Shown here: one piece after another, positions 10,857 to 22,800 of the stretch
How positions within the stretch are numbered: position 1 is the stretch's first letter
How the letters are laid out: each line of letters begins with the position of its first letter
DNA from: Paracentrotus lividus
Lineage: Eukaryota; Echinodermata; Echinoidea; Camarodonta; Echinidae
Assembly: GCA_940671915.1 (NCBI GenBank)
Contig: CALNVZ010000174.1
Location: 24,099,441-24,163,440 of the forward strand
Direction of reading: 5' to 3'
Length of the DNA: 64,000 bases
Notes under the pieces: model-generated
Told to the model about the DNA's origin: nothing
Databases searched by the model: none
What the model saw: the letters and a program-made list of their open reading frames with translations, nothing else
Translations under genes and position numbers: made by a program

Positions 10857-13800
10857 GTAGGTGACATAAAGTAACTTTATTTCACTATTTCATTATTTTT
10901 TACCATATGTAAAGAGATGAGTGCATAATTCAACATTCTTCTTAAATTTTGTCTTTACAGAGCCTGGAATGCGTGTTGGTACCGAATACCAAGCTATTGT
11001 TCCTGAACTTCAACCTGGTAAATATAGTTTTTGTTTAGACTTTTGTTGTGGATCGAACTCTTTGCCTGGGTAGACTTCGTATATAACTTTAAATAATAAA
11101 ACAGTTTCTCGTGTATTATATATACACTGGAGAATATATGGATGAGTAGTGTGCGTAAATAATTTAGGAGACAGAATCGGTGTTAAATTAAAATGAAATA
11201 TGTAGTTTATTGATAAAAATATAAATAATATACTCATGAGATTTTATATGAGAGGGACCCCCGGTAAAAAGCGAGCACCACTCAATCTTTCGGGGGGTGC
11301 TCAAGATATATTTGGGTATGTCAAATTATTTATTGTAATCATTCTCATTATGTATTTTTCATACAATTTTACATTAATGTACTTAAAGACTATATTCTCT
11401 GACATTATTTAGAGCATTTCCTTTCTTTAAATTAACATTTTTTTTCAAAAATTGTGCTAATTTCAATATTTTTGAGAACACAAAATATTCTAGGTTGTAC
11501 ACCCCCATGGCCTAGTCTCCCTTCAAATTGGCTGATCATCTATGATATCAGTGAGATCAAGGATGTTAATATATATACTCCTTGGTAATGAGGGGTTGAA
11601 TCTGAGTTTGTCTTAGTAGGCCTAGGCCCTACATGTATATTTTATGCAAGTAAAACAAAGAAAATGAAAATAATGATAAATAATGTTTTATTTAGCAAAA
11701 TACATAAAATTTTTATTATATTTTACAAAAAAATGACATTTATTATATCCTGGATTCAATGGTGCCATGTTTTTTCAATATGATGGGGATGATTGAACAA
11801 ATTAGTAATTGGAATAAGATTTATCAAAGGGTTCATGTTAATTCACAATGTTCTTATTCTGTATTTTGTATTGAATTTTCTTCAAACTTTCACTGAATAT
11901 TTCTACTAAGCAAAGCTTGGCATGAGTGACGGGATCATAAGGGCTTGATTTACTGCGTACTTTAGGGGAGTGAGATTGCTACCCACTGGCCAGTTATTCA
12001 GATTAATTTTAGGACAACTACCCCTGGACAATTACCCCCACCCCCTGACAACTAAACCCACCAAAAAGTCTCAAGTCTCAAGCATTTTGCCTGAGCTACC
12101 AAGACCCTAAAAAAACACTAAAAATCGGCAGCTTTGTCGCGCATCAAACACGATGCAAATGATAGACCCCAAGTCATGAAAATCTCACGAAATTTTTTTT
12201 TTTTAACTTCGCATCTCTGCAAAAATCTACCACAGGTCTATTAAACCCTACATTAAACCTATGCGTAGTGCAGTGGTCCATGGGGGTAACAGTCTACGGG
12301 TAGTTGTCCTCGTATGATTTTTTTTTTTTCATTGAGAAAAATTTTTTTTTAATTATTTACAGTAGGTGCCTATGCAATATATGTTAGCAAGTTTCTGGCT
12401 AGGAATGTTACTGTTGCTCTAAATTGAATGAACTTGCCTTTGCAGCCCTTGAGATGTTGACCCCCCCCCCCCCAAAAAAAAAAAAAAAAAAAACAAAAAA
12501 CAAAAAACAAAACAAAACAAACAAACAACCAAAAACAAAAGCAATAATAAAGGCTTATGCTTACTTTAGGCCTACATGTAGATCTAGCTTTTGATATCAT
12601 GAAGAGAATTTACCTTTGCCTTTATTTCTGAATTTGTAGGACTTCACACTATTGAGCGTGTGACTACTGTATATAACGGGGGAGGGGGTATTTTTGAGAG
12701 TCCATCCTCACAAAAATTTCAACTGGATTGTACCTGTAAGGCTATTTAAGGTGATGAAAAGAACACAAAAATTGCCAAAATTGCAGAATTATCCATCTCA
12801 TGAATTTTCCCCGAAAAGTCCAAATTTTCGAAATGTTAAATGCAAAAATGGCAAAAAGTATGTGGCAATGTGTAGGCTATGTCCAAACCATGAATGTAAA
12901 AGTCAAAAGTCTGAATTTTAAATCTAACTTACTGAAACAAAAGGTAACTATTGTGACGCAACATTGCTCCAGGCTTCTTTTTTTTTCCCGTCCAAGATGT
13001 AGGGTTAGGGTTGCAATATGGTTTTATGTTAGAATTGTAAAGTTCAGGGTAGGGTATAGTTTTGTCCAGGGTTGAAGTTAGTAATTTGATTAGTGTATGG
13101 GATTTAATGCAAGCATTTGTCGCCAGAGCAAATATCATGGAATCCATCCAAATATATGATAAAAATGGAGATAAATCACACCATTACTCATACCTGTCTT
13201 TGAACAAAAGTTTTGACCTATATTTTGAAAGCAACCATTGGAAATTGCACTTTCTATGATACTGTCTCTTTTCCATAAGACGGCAGCAAGAAAATATGGT
13301 ATACAAATGTACTTATGCACATTTTTCTCTGCATTTTAAAATATATTTTGGCACTAAGCTTTTCATTATATGACTTATGACGGGTGGCTTTCTCTCCCAG
13401 ACTGCTATGGGGGGGGGGGGGGTGAGGGGCAGGGGTAGAGAGTTTACTGAGTTTCATTGCTATAACCCCCCCCCCCCACCCACCCCAAAAAAAAAAAAAA
13501 AAAAAGAAAAAATATATAATATAATATATATATACTATATATAAATAACTAATAAAAATAAAAATAAAAATAAAAATAAAAATAAAAATAAAAATAAAAA
13601 TAAAAATAAAAATAAAAATAAAAATAAAAATAAATAAATAAATAAATAAAAAACAAATAATAATAATAATAATAATAATAAAAAATAAAAAAAATAATAA
13701 TAAAAATAAAAATAATAAATAAATAAAATAAATAAATAAATAAATAAATAAATAAATTTAAAAAAAAAAAAAAAAATGGTGGCATCATACTTTTTATCTT

Positions 13801-16800
13801 GCTGCAAAATAATCAATTCACAATACAAAAATTTAGAAATGGGCAGTTCCAAGGTAACGGAGTGTCATTCAGAAGCAACATTTAAGCATTCAAACAAATT
13901 TTTCATCCGTACTTTAATCTTTATTTACAAAGAAATGGTTCATGATGGTACCCTTTTTTCAAAATGATAACATTTGTTATAGTGATCTGCAAATGGACAT
14001 GCACATTTGAGCAAAAAACATTTTGCTTAAACTCTGTGAACTTTAAATGGCTATCACAATTTTGAGTCATTGATTGGATTCTATGTTATACTAGGTATAT
14101 TATGCCACCTTGCATAAGAAAATTGGTTGAATATTTTGTTAATTATGACTTAAAACTTGAACCCATGTCTGGTTACGGAGTGACCTCTGAATCATCCACA
14201 CAATGGCAATGTAAAAAGACTATATCTCCCTTGCTAAATAAAAAAAACACTCTTGATTGTTTCAATTTAAATTTTGTTTTTCTTCAAACTTGTATTTAAA
14301 CTACAAAAGTTGTACAACACACATGTAACCAAATGATTGAGTTCACAGCCTCATCCACTTTCTTCCAAAATAATCTGCTACAAAGTCCTCAAGGGAGCTC
14401 ATATCAGACCTCACTCAAATGCCTGAGTTGTGCAATTATTTGCTGACAAAGGGCCCATTTGCATAATTATAATCTCATATCCTCAAAGCATGACACCCCC
14501 AATGTCTCTCTTGGGCACTTCACTAAAAGAATTCTGAACTTAAAAATTTCTAATGTAGAGTGAGCTTTGATCAAATTGTACATACACATTGTACATGCAA
14601 TTCAATGGGATATCACTCCGTAACCATTTAATATGGTTACGGAGTGACACATTTTATGAAGCTGTATTTCTCAAACAAAATCCATTCAAATCTAAAAAGT
14701 TTATGGAATTTATAGGTATTGGTGATCCAGATTTGCAAATAAATTTTTGTTGCATTAAACCTAATTATTCTAAAAATATTCTAAAAATATGTGTTTTTGT
14801 GGTTACGGAGTGACATTTTGAGGTAACTTTATGTTTGTGCTCACTGATGTGGAACAAAGATCGCGAAGCAAAATATTATGTGAAAACTTTATTGTTTATA
14901 TATCCTGCTTTCATAATAAAATAGAATCAAACTATATTTTCATTTTCTAGGTACATTTCTCTTACATGAAATTTAAATAAAAAAAGATACAAATTTGACA
15001 ATTTTATTAAAATTGAATATTAATGCCATTTTAAAACCCAAAACGCCCTAAAAAGGCCAAACCATCCACAGATATTGAAAATTTGGACTTTTAGCTCTCA
15101 TATGATACCAAATTTGTCATGAAACCACGAATTTGAAATTTTGGTGGTATTGTCCTGTTTTGCTTGGAACTGCCCAAATGCAGGTAACGGGTAAATAATT
15201 TCCTCCTTGTGGCTATAATTACCAAAAATATAATTTGTGGAACATGGATGCATTTACATTACAATGAGATTTGACATTCTACCAGTATTGTTCTTCTCAC
15301 TCTTGGCTTCTTTTTGTCAATTATTTTTTTGGACCGTGGGGTAAACAACTTTTTTGTTTCAATAGAAAATGAACATGTTGCAAGCTTATTTTCATAGTAA
15401 AACCTAAAGCCTAGAAACTCTATGAAATCTGCTATGTAAAAAAAGCAAATCTGTTGTCTTTAGTGTTAATTTTTATGGACATTTTACACATAATAGTACA
15501 TGAAATTCAGTTTTGAGATCGTAGTACATGTATCATTATCAACTACTTTAATAAAAAGATCAAATTTATAATGGCTTGTGTTTCAGTCCCTACACTGTGA
15601 TTAGATATCGTTAATAGTGGATCATGTTAAAAACCACAAGGGTCACAGTCTTTTGGAGGGTCAATTGGATGGCCTGTATTTTTGGAAGGGGTGTTGTTTA
15701 CATGTATTTCTAGTTTTTGAAAGAAAGAAATTTCATATAGAAGGATGATGGTCATATTGAGCTGGATTTCTCATAAATGGTTTTAATTTATTTCGACTTC
15801 CCTGGTTTCAGCAACATTGGGAAAGAAAGGGGGTACATTAATAGGAATTTGGTTCTTTTAACATGAAAATTTCTTGCTGCATTGAAAGTTTATTCATATT
15901 GAATTTTTTTTTGTCTTGATTGTACTCTAAAATACCAATTTGGGAAAATTATGATTTACATGTAGACTACATTCTCTTTTTGTGCCTCCGCCACCGAAGG
16001 TGGTGCTGGAGGCATCATGTTTTCGGGTTGTCCGTCAGTCCGTCCGTCCGTCCGTCCGTACATCCTGTTTGCTTGAGATATCAACTTCAAACTTGCGGAT
16101 AGTATATATCACCATAGGAAGATGATCTGATTAGATTTTGGAGTAAGTAGGTCAAAGGTCAAGGGTCACAAAGGTCATATTGTGAACTTCCATGTATTGA
16201 GTTCGTTTTAGCGATATCTTGAGAACCACTTGAGATATCAACTTCAAACTCAGGGATAGTATTTATCACCATAGGAAGATGATCTGATTAAATTTTGGAT
16301 TATGAAGGTCAAAGATCAAGGGTCACAGAGGTCAAATTGCAAAATTCAATGTATCGAGTTTGTTCTCGTGATATGTCAAGAACCATGTGGGATTGGAGCT
16401 TCAAAATTAACGGTAGTGTTTATCACCATATAAAGATGATCTGATTAGATTTTGGAGTATGTAGGTCAAAGGTCAAGGGTCACAGACGTCAAACTTTGAA
16501 ATTCCATGTATTGAGTAATAGATATTGCTGTATAAAAATGAACTTATTATTATTAATTTTAGATTTTGGAGTATGTAGGTCAAAAATTGAGGAGGGACTG
16601 TGATCTAATAAGGTCTGGGGTCACAAGGTCAAAGGTCAAGGTCAAAGATGTCTGTGTATAAAGGAAAAAAAAAATGTTAATCGACTTAATTGCTAGTTAT
16701 AAAACTACCAACAATTTGATACCAAATTTGACACAATTAGAAGAAAATTATGTTTATGTTAATGAAGCCTGACCTTTGACCTCCATTTCGGGTGACAAAA

Positions 16801-19800
16801 GGTCAATTAAAAAAATGATGACATATATTTTCTGATTCGTGTGATCAAGTAGAACATATTTATAGATGTTGCCAACCATTAACATGACTTGCAAACGAAA
16901 CTACATACATGTAAGTGGCCCCACTATTGCACTAAACCCTTCTCTTCAGGTTGCCCACAGAACCACACTAATGTTCACATAAATTGGTTTTCAGGTGGCC
17001 CAATAAAGTTTCTGGTGATCATTGGTCCCAGGCCCAATAATGCTAAATTTGAGCCCTGCTGTATGTTACCGATAATAAAATCAACTCTGTATGTAAGGCT
17101 TCACATCTTTGAGTAAAAACTTTTTGAAGAGGAACACTTGTCACCCCTACCAGTTTATCATTCAATGTACAATATGTACATGTTCAGCTACATTAAGTTG
17201 CACATTATATCCCTTCCATTTTATGATAAAAAAAAACTGTCAAATTTGCATCATTTACATGTTAGAACATTATTAAAAAAAAAGGTAGCCAAAACTTAAA
17301 TATAATGAAGTCCTGGTTATATCTTTACTACATTAGATGTTCCTGTTGGTCGCCGTGGAGATAGCAGGCCAGAAGCCTTGCTTGTATGGACTCCCAGCTC
17401 AGATATTCCAGATCCAAAATGTAAGTAGTACTTGTTGTTCTTGTTGTTGATTTTAGTTTTTATTGCACTGTCATTGCCCCTTTGACTCCTGTACTAAATC
17501 TTAACAATGTAATACATTGATACTGTTTGGACGAAGACTAGATTTTCCATCAGAAGAAAATAACAAATTATGCACTGTTAGAGTGCGGGCCATGCAATGA
17601 ATATCCTTCTATTTTTTCTATTTATATTTTTTGCTCTTGTGACGTGCTTCTGGAAATATTTGATTCTTTTTATGACAATGAAAACTAACATAAGATTTGA
17701 CAACAAGGCAAGTCCAAAAGTTGACTGTTATTTTATTAATTGATATTTTGTAGATTATTTCTGAGTAACCCAATTGATGTTTATGCAGAGGCCAGTAAAT
17801 TATGTGGGAATGTTTTATTGTTGAACTTTAATAACACAAATGCCAATTAGTGTTACTGTGGAGGCAAAAAAGTCTTCTCTCCTTCAAGGTGTAAGTGTAA
17901 CTGAACAATGTTCACTGAGCACATTCCACCAAACCCTTTTGTAATTCAGGCCACTGCATTTCAGGAGATCGGCTTAATAGAGCACATTATTCTTTTTGTC
18001 CTTAGAATGAAAAATCTGTCTCATACAATAATGGTTTCTCGGCCGGGAATTTTTTAGATTACGTGGCAGAAAACATGTAGGAATCTACGAATAATTTCAT
18101 TATTAAGACATGATAGCCTTATTTTTGTCAGAAAGAAAACAAAAACAGATTTTTCCACCTTTTTCAGAATCCAAATGTGACAGATTAGTGAAATGCTAGC
18201 TGTTATATCATTAGAAAAAAAATTATTTTGTGAAGGGTGTTGTCTGCTATAGAGTAGGCTCTCTGCTCTGCAATTAAATAGCCGTTGGCACAATGACAGC
18301 TAGTTTTGTGAGGTTATAATAAATGATCTGATTCGCTGCAACATACAAAATCAGGTGTGATAATGACACACGCACTGTGATAAATTTGTTTTTTTTGTTT
18401 TATTCTTGATGACTTTGACGACTTTCATGGAATATATTTTTTGACAATATCGTAAAACTACTATGTCACATTTTGAAAGAAAATCAGCCGTCGGCCCAGT
18501 ACCTATATCCGTCATAAAGATGGAATAGTTTTTGGCGCTCTAGCAACATGATTTTGCTCTGGCTTTTTTAAATAATTTCTTGAATACATGTATGTTTGTC
18601 CCTGCTTTTACTTTTTGGGACCCTTGCTCCATGAATATATTGGAAATTCTCCCAACCCTTCCTGCCGTTTGCTTTCCCAAAAAGTTTTGTCAACCCCCAC
18701 GATGCCCATTTTTGTCATTTTTCCCTCTTTTGGGGGCCCCTTTTTGTTTACCGAGCCGATCAAGCCCCCCCCCCGCCCCCCCCCCGCCCGGTCGTCCTAC
18801 CCCCAGGAAACGTGTCTGAGGTCTATCGTTGTTATTGTTCTTCGTTAAATCTAAGTTTATGGTGACATTCTAAAGCCGGCATCAGTTATGTTGACGTCAA
18901 GGACCGTAGCCTGTCTTCTCTTGTCGCGACAATTTGCTATCGCCAGGTAGAACATGTTTAGCAGAGCAGAACGGCGGCCAGTTGTAGGTTGCCGTGCTAC
19001 AGCGTACGTTGCACGCATCGCTGAACCAAACGGCCAGTGAAGTTTAAGCCGCTACGGCCTTTGTCGCCAACTACATTCACCAAAATCAGGATTGGCCTCC
19101 CGTTCGGATACTGTACAGTCGCCGCAAATTTTTGAAATTTTCAAAAATCACTCATGACCCAAATTATAATGCGCGACTGAGAGGACAATGACAAACCTAA
19201 AGGTTGCACGCATCGCTGAACCAAACGGCCAGTGAAATTTAAGCCGCTACGGCCTTTGTCGCCAACTACATTCACCAAAATCAGGATCGGCCTCCCATTC
19301 AGATATTGTGCAGTCACCGCAAATTTTTGAAATTTTCAAAAATCACTCATGACCCAAATTATAATGCGCGACTGAGAGGACAATCACGAACCTGAAGGTG
19401 ACAGGCCGCCATTAGGTAGAAAACACTCGATCGCCTGTCCAGTCGCAAGGATCGCCACAGTGCGCAAGTTCATATTTTGGTTGATTTTAAGCTGCAACAA
19501 GAGAAGTCGACCGCGAGATGCGCGAAGGTCGAGACTATTGTATTATTGGATAAAAGCTATTGTTAGTCTTTTGTTTGCGTGGAAGCAAGTCGTTGTCATT
19601 GCCTAGGGGAGACTCAGGTTAGTTGAGCCACTTTTTACTCAAGGTCACCTGGTGCCCATGGGTGAAGTTTTTGGGGGCTGTTGAGGATTGGGATTGAAAG
19701 AGTAGTATGTTAGGCAAATTATAAAAGGTATATCCCGAAAATAGCACTTTCGGTTTTGGAGCCCCGGACAATTAAAAAAAAAGTGTCAAGTGGCTCAACT

Positions 19801-22800
19801 AACACCAACACGCAGGTAAGTTGAGCCAAGGTGTTGGGTTAGTTGAGCCATGCGGCATAAATCAATTTTGGGGGGCTGACTCCCCCATCCCAAAAGACAC
19901 ACATAAACACACACCCACACCCTCACATACACCAACTCACACGCATGCATGCACACATTACGGTTACTTTTTGGTGCATTTAATTTTTTTTCCTAATTTT
20001 ACAGGTACGTCCTTCATAAATAGTCTTGGGGCATGACAGATCCCTTTTTCTTGTTTAATAATGATAACAAAATAGTTAATTCATGTAAAACGCCATACAA
20101 AACCCCAAAATATTCTTTTCAAAAATTTTAACCCATGTAGGCATAGGCTCAACTTGCCCCATCAACAACGGCTCAACTAACCCCACACCATTTTTTTTAA
20201 ACTAATCGGGGTGGAAAGTAAAATTCTTACTAGACACAAATCTAATTATATGGTTAAATTTATATACAATGATACTCCTTTCAACTGTAGTATGATAGAG
20301 CGTTAAATCTGTGGGGTGTCAAAAATATGAGCACACATGTCAATTTTTCACGGAAGTCACTTTGACCAGCAAAAATCAAATTTTGTTGATTTTAACAAGC
20401 TTGTAGTCTGCACCCATGTATCAAATTTAGCATGTATGGTCCATCTATCATTATGTAACAAGAGATGGACGCATTATAAATTTAAAAATGGTCTTGACCT
20501 ATTTAGAGGGGGTGGCTCAACTAACCCACTGGCTCAACTAACCTGAGTCTCCCCTATCATAGACAGAGTCGTAGATACGTATATGATCTTCGGTCACCTA
20601 CGATTCTGACACGATTTTGGCAGGTTCTAAAATGCATAGGTTGTCGCCACAACGATCGCCTTCTGTGGGACAGGCCCTTAAGGTTTCTTGTCTAGGGGAG
20701 GAGTTGAAGTAAAAAGCATGATTGTTGAAAATTCAGAATATTCTATTCCACCTTTATGCTGAAAACAAAAGAAATAAAAAACAACCTTAAACCCTTAATT
20801 ATTATCATTTTCCCCTCATATTTTAAGCCTTGATAACAAGGTTGTAAATAGTAACTAAAGATTATTTTTCATTTTGATTTATGTGTGGCTGAGATTCTAC
20901 AATACATTTTTGGGAGATAGATAGAAATTTCTTTTGTGTAATACTGAATAAGATCAGTGTTGTACCCTAATCAATATAAAAAAAATTGACCCCTCTCCTA
21001 GACAGAAGACTTGAGCCTGTAGCCATAAAACTAGATTTAACTTAAAGAACAATAACAACACTACGCCTCAGATGTGTTTCCTTGGGGTAGGACTGCGGTG
21101 GCCTTGGTGGGTCGCGTAAACAAAAAGGAGCCCAAAAAATAAGAAAAATAACAAAAATGGCCATCTTGGGGGTTGACAATATTTTTTTTGAAGGATAATC
21201 CCTGGGAAGGGTTGAGGGAACGTCCAAGATGTAGCTAGGATCCTGGAAAGTGAAAGTGGTGACAAACACATTCAAGAAATTAAAGCTGGAGCAAAATAAT
21301 GTTGCTAGGAGGGGGGGGGGGGGGGGACATGGTACATATATGCGTATAACATCAGTGAGAGTTAAAATTTAAGGTCATATGTTCACCAGACCTATGCAAG
21401 TGTTAAGCCATGCCATCATGTTAAATAGTAACTGTTGTCTTTGTACTTGTAGTAGTTACTTTAGTAATTCTCATCAACAAAATTTTTTCCCTATCTGTGC
21501 AGTGGATGAATACATCAGTGTGGCCAAGGAGAAGTTTGGTTACAACACTGAACAGGCTTTAGGCATGCTTTTCTGGCATAAGCACAGTGTGGAGAAGTCT
21601 CTGGCAGATCTGCCCAACTTTACCCCCTTCCCTGATGAATGGACAGTGGAAGACAGGGTCCTCTTCGAGCAGGCTTTCAGCTTCCATGGAAAGAGTTTCC
21701 ATCGCATCAGGCAAATGGTGAGTCGTAGAACCTCAGGGGGATTTCATCGTTCTTTCAGACCAACTATTGTTCATTAACGATTTCTCAAATTTTGCAAGTT
21801 ATTGACATTTCCATCTTGCAATTTTGTTTTGTTTTAGTAATTTTGTTTTTAAATCCAGGTGGTTGAAGCATTAACCTACACATTGATTGATTTAAACTGT
21901 ATCCAACAGTATGGAAGTCTTCTGTAAATAATAAATAATTAGTAAATGTTTGAATTTAATGTGTTTCATTTTTTTTTCAAAAACCAAACTACAATGCTCT
22001 AGTCTGAGCATTCTCAATATTTACTCATATTGTTAATGGTGATCTTATTTACTCACATTTAGCTCCCAGACAAGTCCATTAGCAGCCTGGTTAGGTACTA
22101 TTACCAATGGAAGAAGACAAGAACACGTACCAGTCTCATGGACAAAAAGATTGTCAAGTCTACAGCTCCCCCTGCCCAGAAAGAAGGAAGGTAAGTTATA
22201 AGAAAGTTTTTATGATGCCTGATATAATCCTTCCTTTACCTATTTAAAGTTCACTAGTCACATGTGTCCTTTCTCAGGTTAAGAATGTCATTAAGACTTG
22301 AAACGTGGGTAAAATTTAGCACTGGTGATGTATACCAGCAGCTTAAGTAAATAGTGTCAAGTACTTGTTGAGACTAGGCACCAGTACCAGAGCCTAATAC
22401 ATGTATGCATTTATTTTGATGATAAGGTAGAAACTTTTGAATTTGTATGAACCACATGCCTTTTCTTAATCATGTGAAGTAGAGTGAGGAATATGTTCCA
22501 TGTTTATCAAGTGTATTCAGCTTAGACCTGTTGTTGTGCACATTCATAGACATTATGTGTCTGAGTTTGTTTTATTCTACATGTATATTTCATATTTTTT
22601 CCTTCCCTCCATCATTTAGTGGAGAAGAGGAGCCTCCAAAAGAAGAAGAACCGACAGAACCTATGGAGACTGATAAAACAGAACCCGTGAAGGTGAGTAT
22701 TTGTGCCATACATGACATTGACATAGAATACAAAATTTATCTGGATTGTGTTTCACCAACTTGTTTGTAACTCTACGAACAACTGGTGATCATTTTTTGT

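Larger units (their letters stand above)
11018..17336 (+). other. CoREST intron 2 (6.3 kb)
   Basis: The largest CoREST intron. 11018-11980 shows nothing recognisable. About 11985-12330 has GGACAACTACCC-type sequence repeated in inverse near both ends. 12461-12540 is poly-C/poly-A with AACAA runs. 13404-13775, 13837-15180 and 15984-16782 hold the repeats listed separately. 16783-17336 shows nothing recognisable. No additional exon was found, though a short alternative exon cannot be excluded. Confidence 0.7.
18512..21315. mobile_element. Second long-inverted-repeat element, carrying nested insertions
   Basis: The left arm (18512-18880) starts CGTCATAAAGATGGAATAG and contains the CCCCAGGAAACGTGTCTGAG block. 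The right arm (about 20990-21300) contains its inverse, from TAGACAGAAGACTTGAGCC to GCTGGAGCAAAATAATGTTGCTA. Both match the arms of the element at 7651-9139. A further block at 20690-20780 matches the inner right arm of that element but inverted. Between the arms lie a tandem duplication (19008-19398) and a mariner-like element (19606-20554). A poly-G run follows at 21309-21326. Confidence 0.7.
17421..21502 (+). other. CoREST intron 3 (4.1 kb)
   Basis: 17421-18500 shows nothing recognisable. 18512-21315 is almost entirely mobile-element sequence (listed separately). 21316-21502 is unique sequence leading to exon 4. Confidence 0.8.

Noticed and set aside
13535..13852. 105-codon minus-strand ORF rich in F, Y, L and I, membrane-like
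   Set aside because: It is produced by AAATA and TAAA microsatellites read in one frame.
18580..18848. ORFs of 79-86 codons with Pro-rich ends
   Set aside because: They lie in the arm of a foldback element also present at 7651-9139 and 21042-21275. No domain is seen, and the frames differ between copies.
19821..20036. 71-codon ORF with PTHTHACTH run
   Set aside because: It comes from CA-rich simple sequence inside a non-autonomous mariner-like element.
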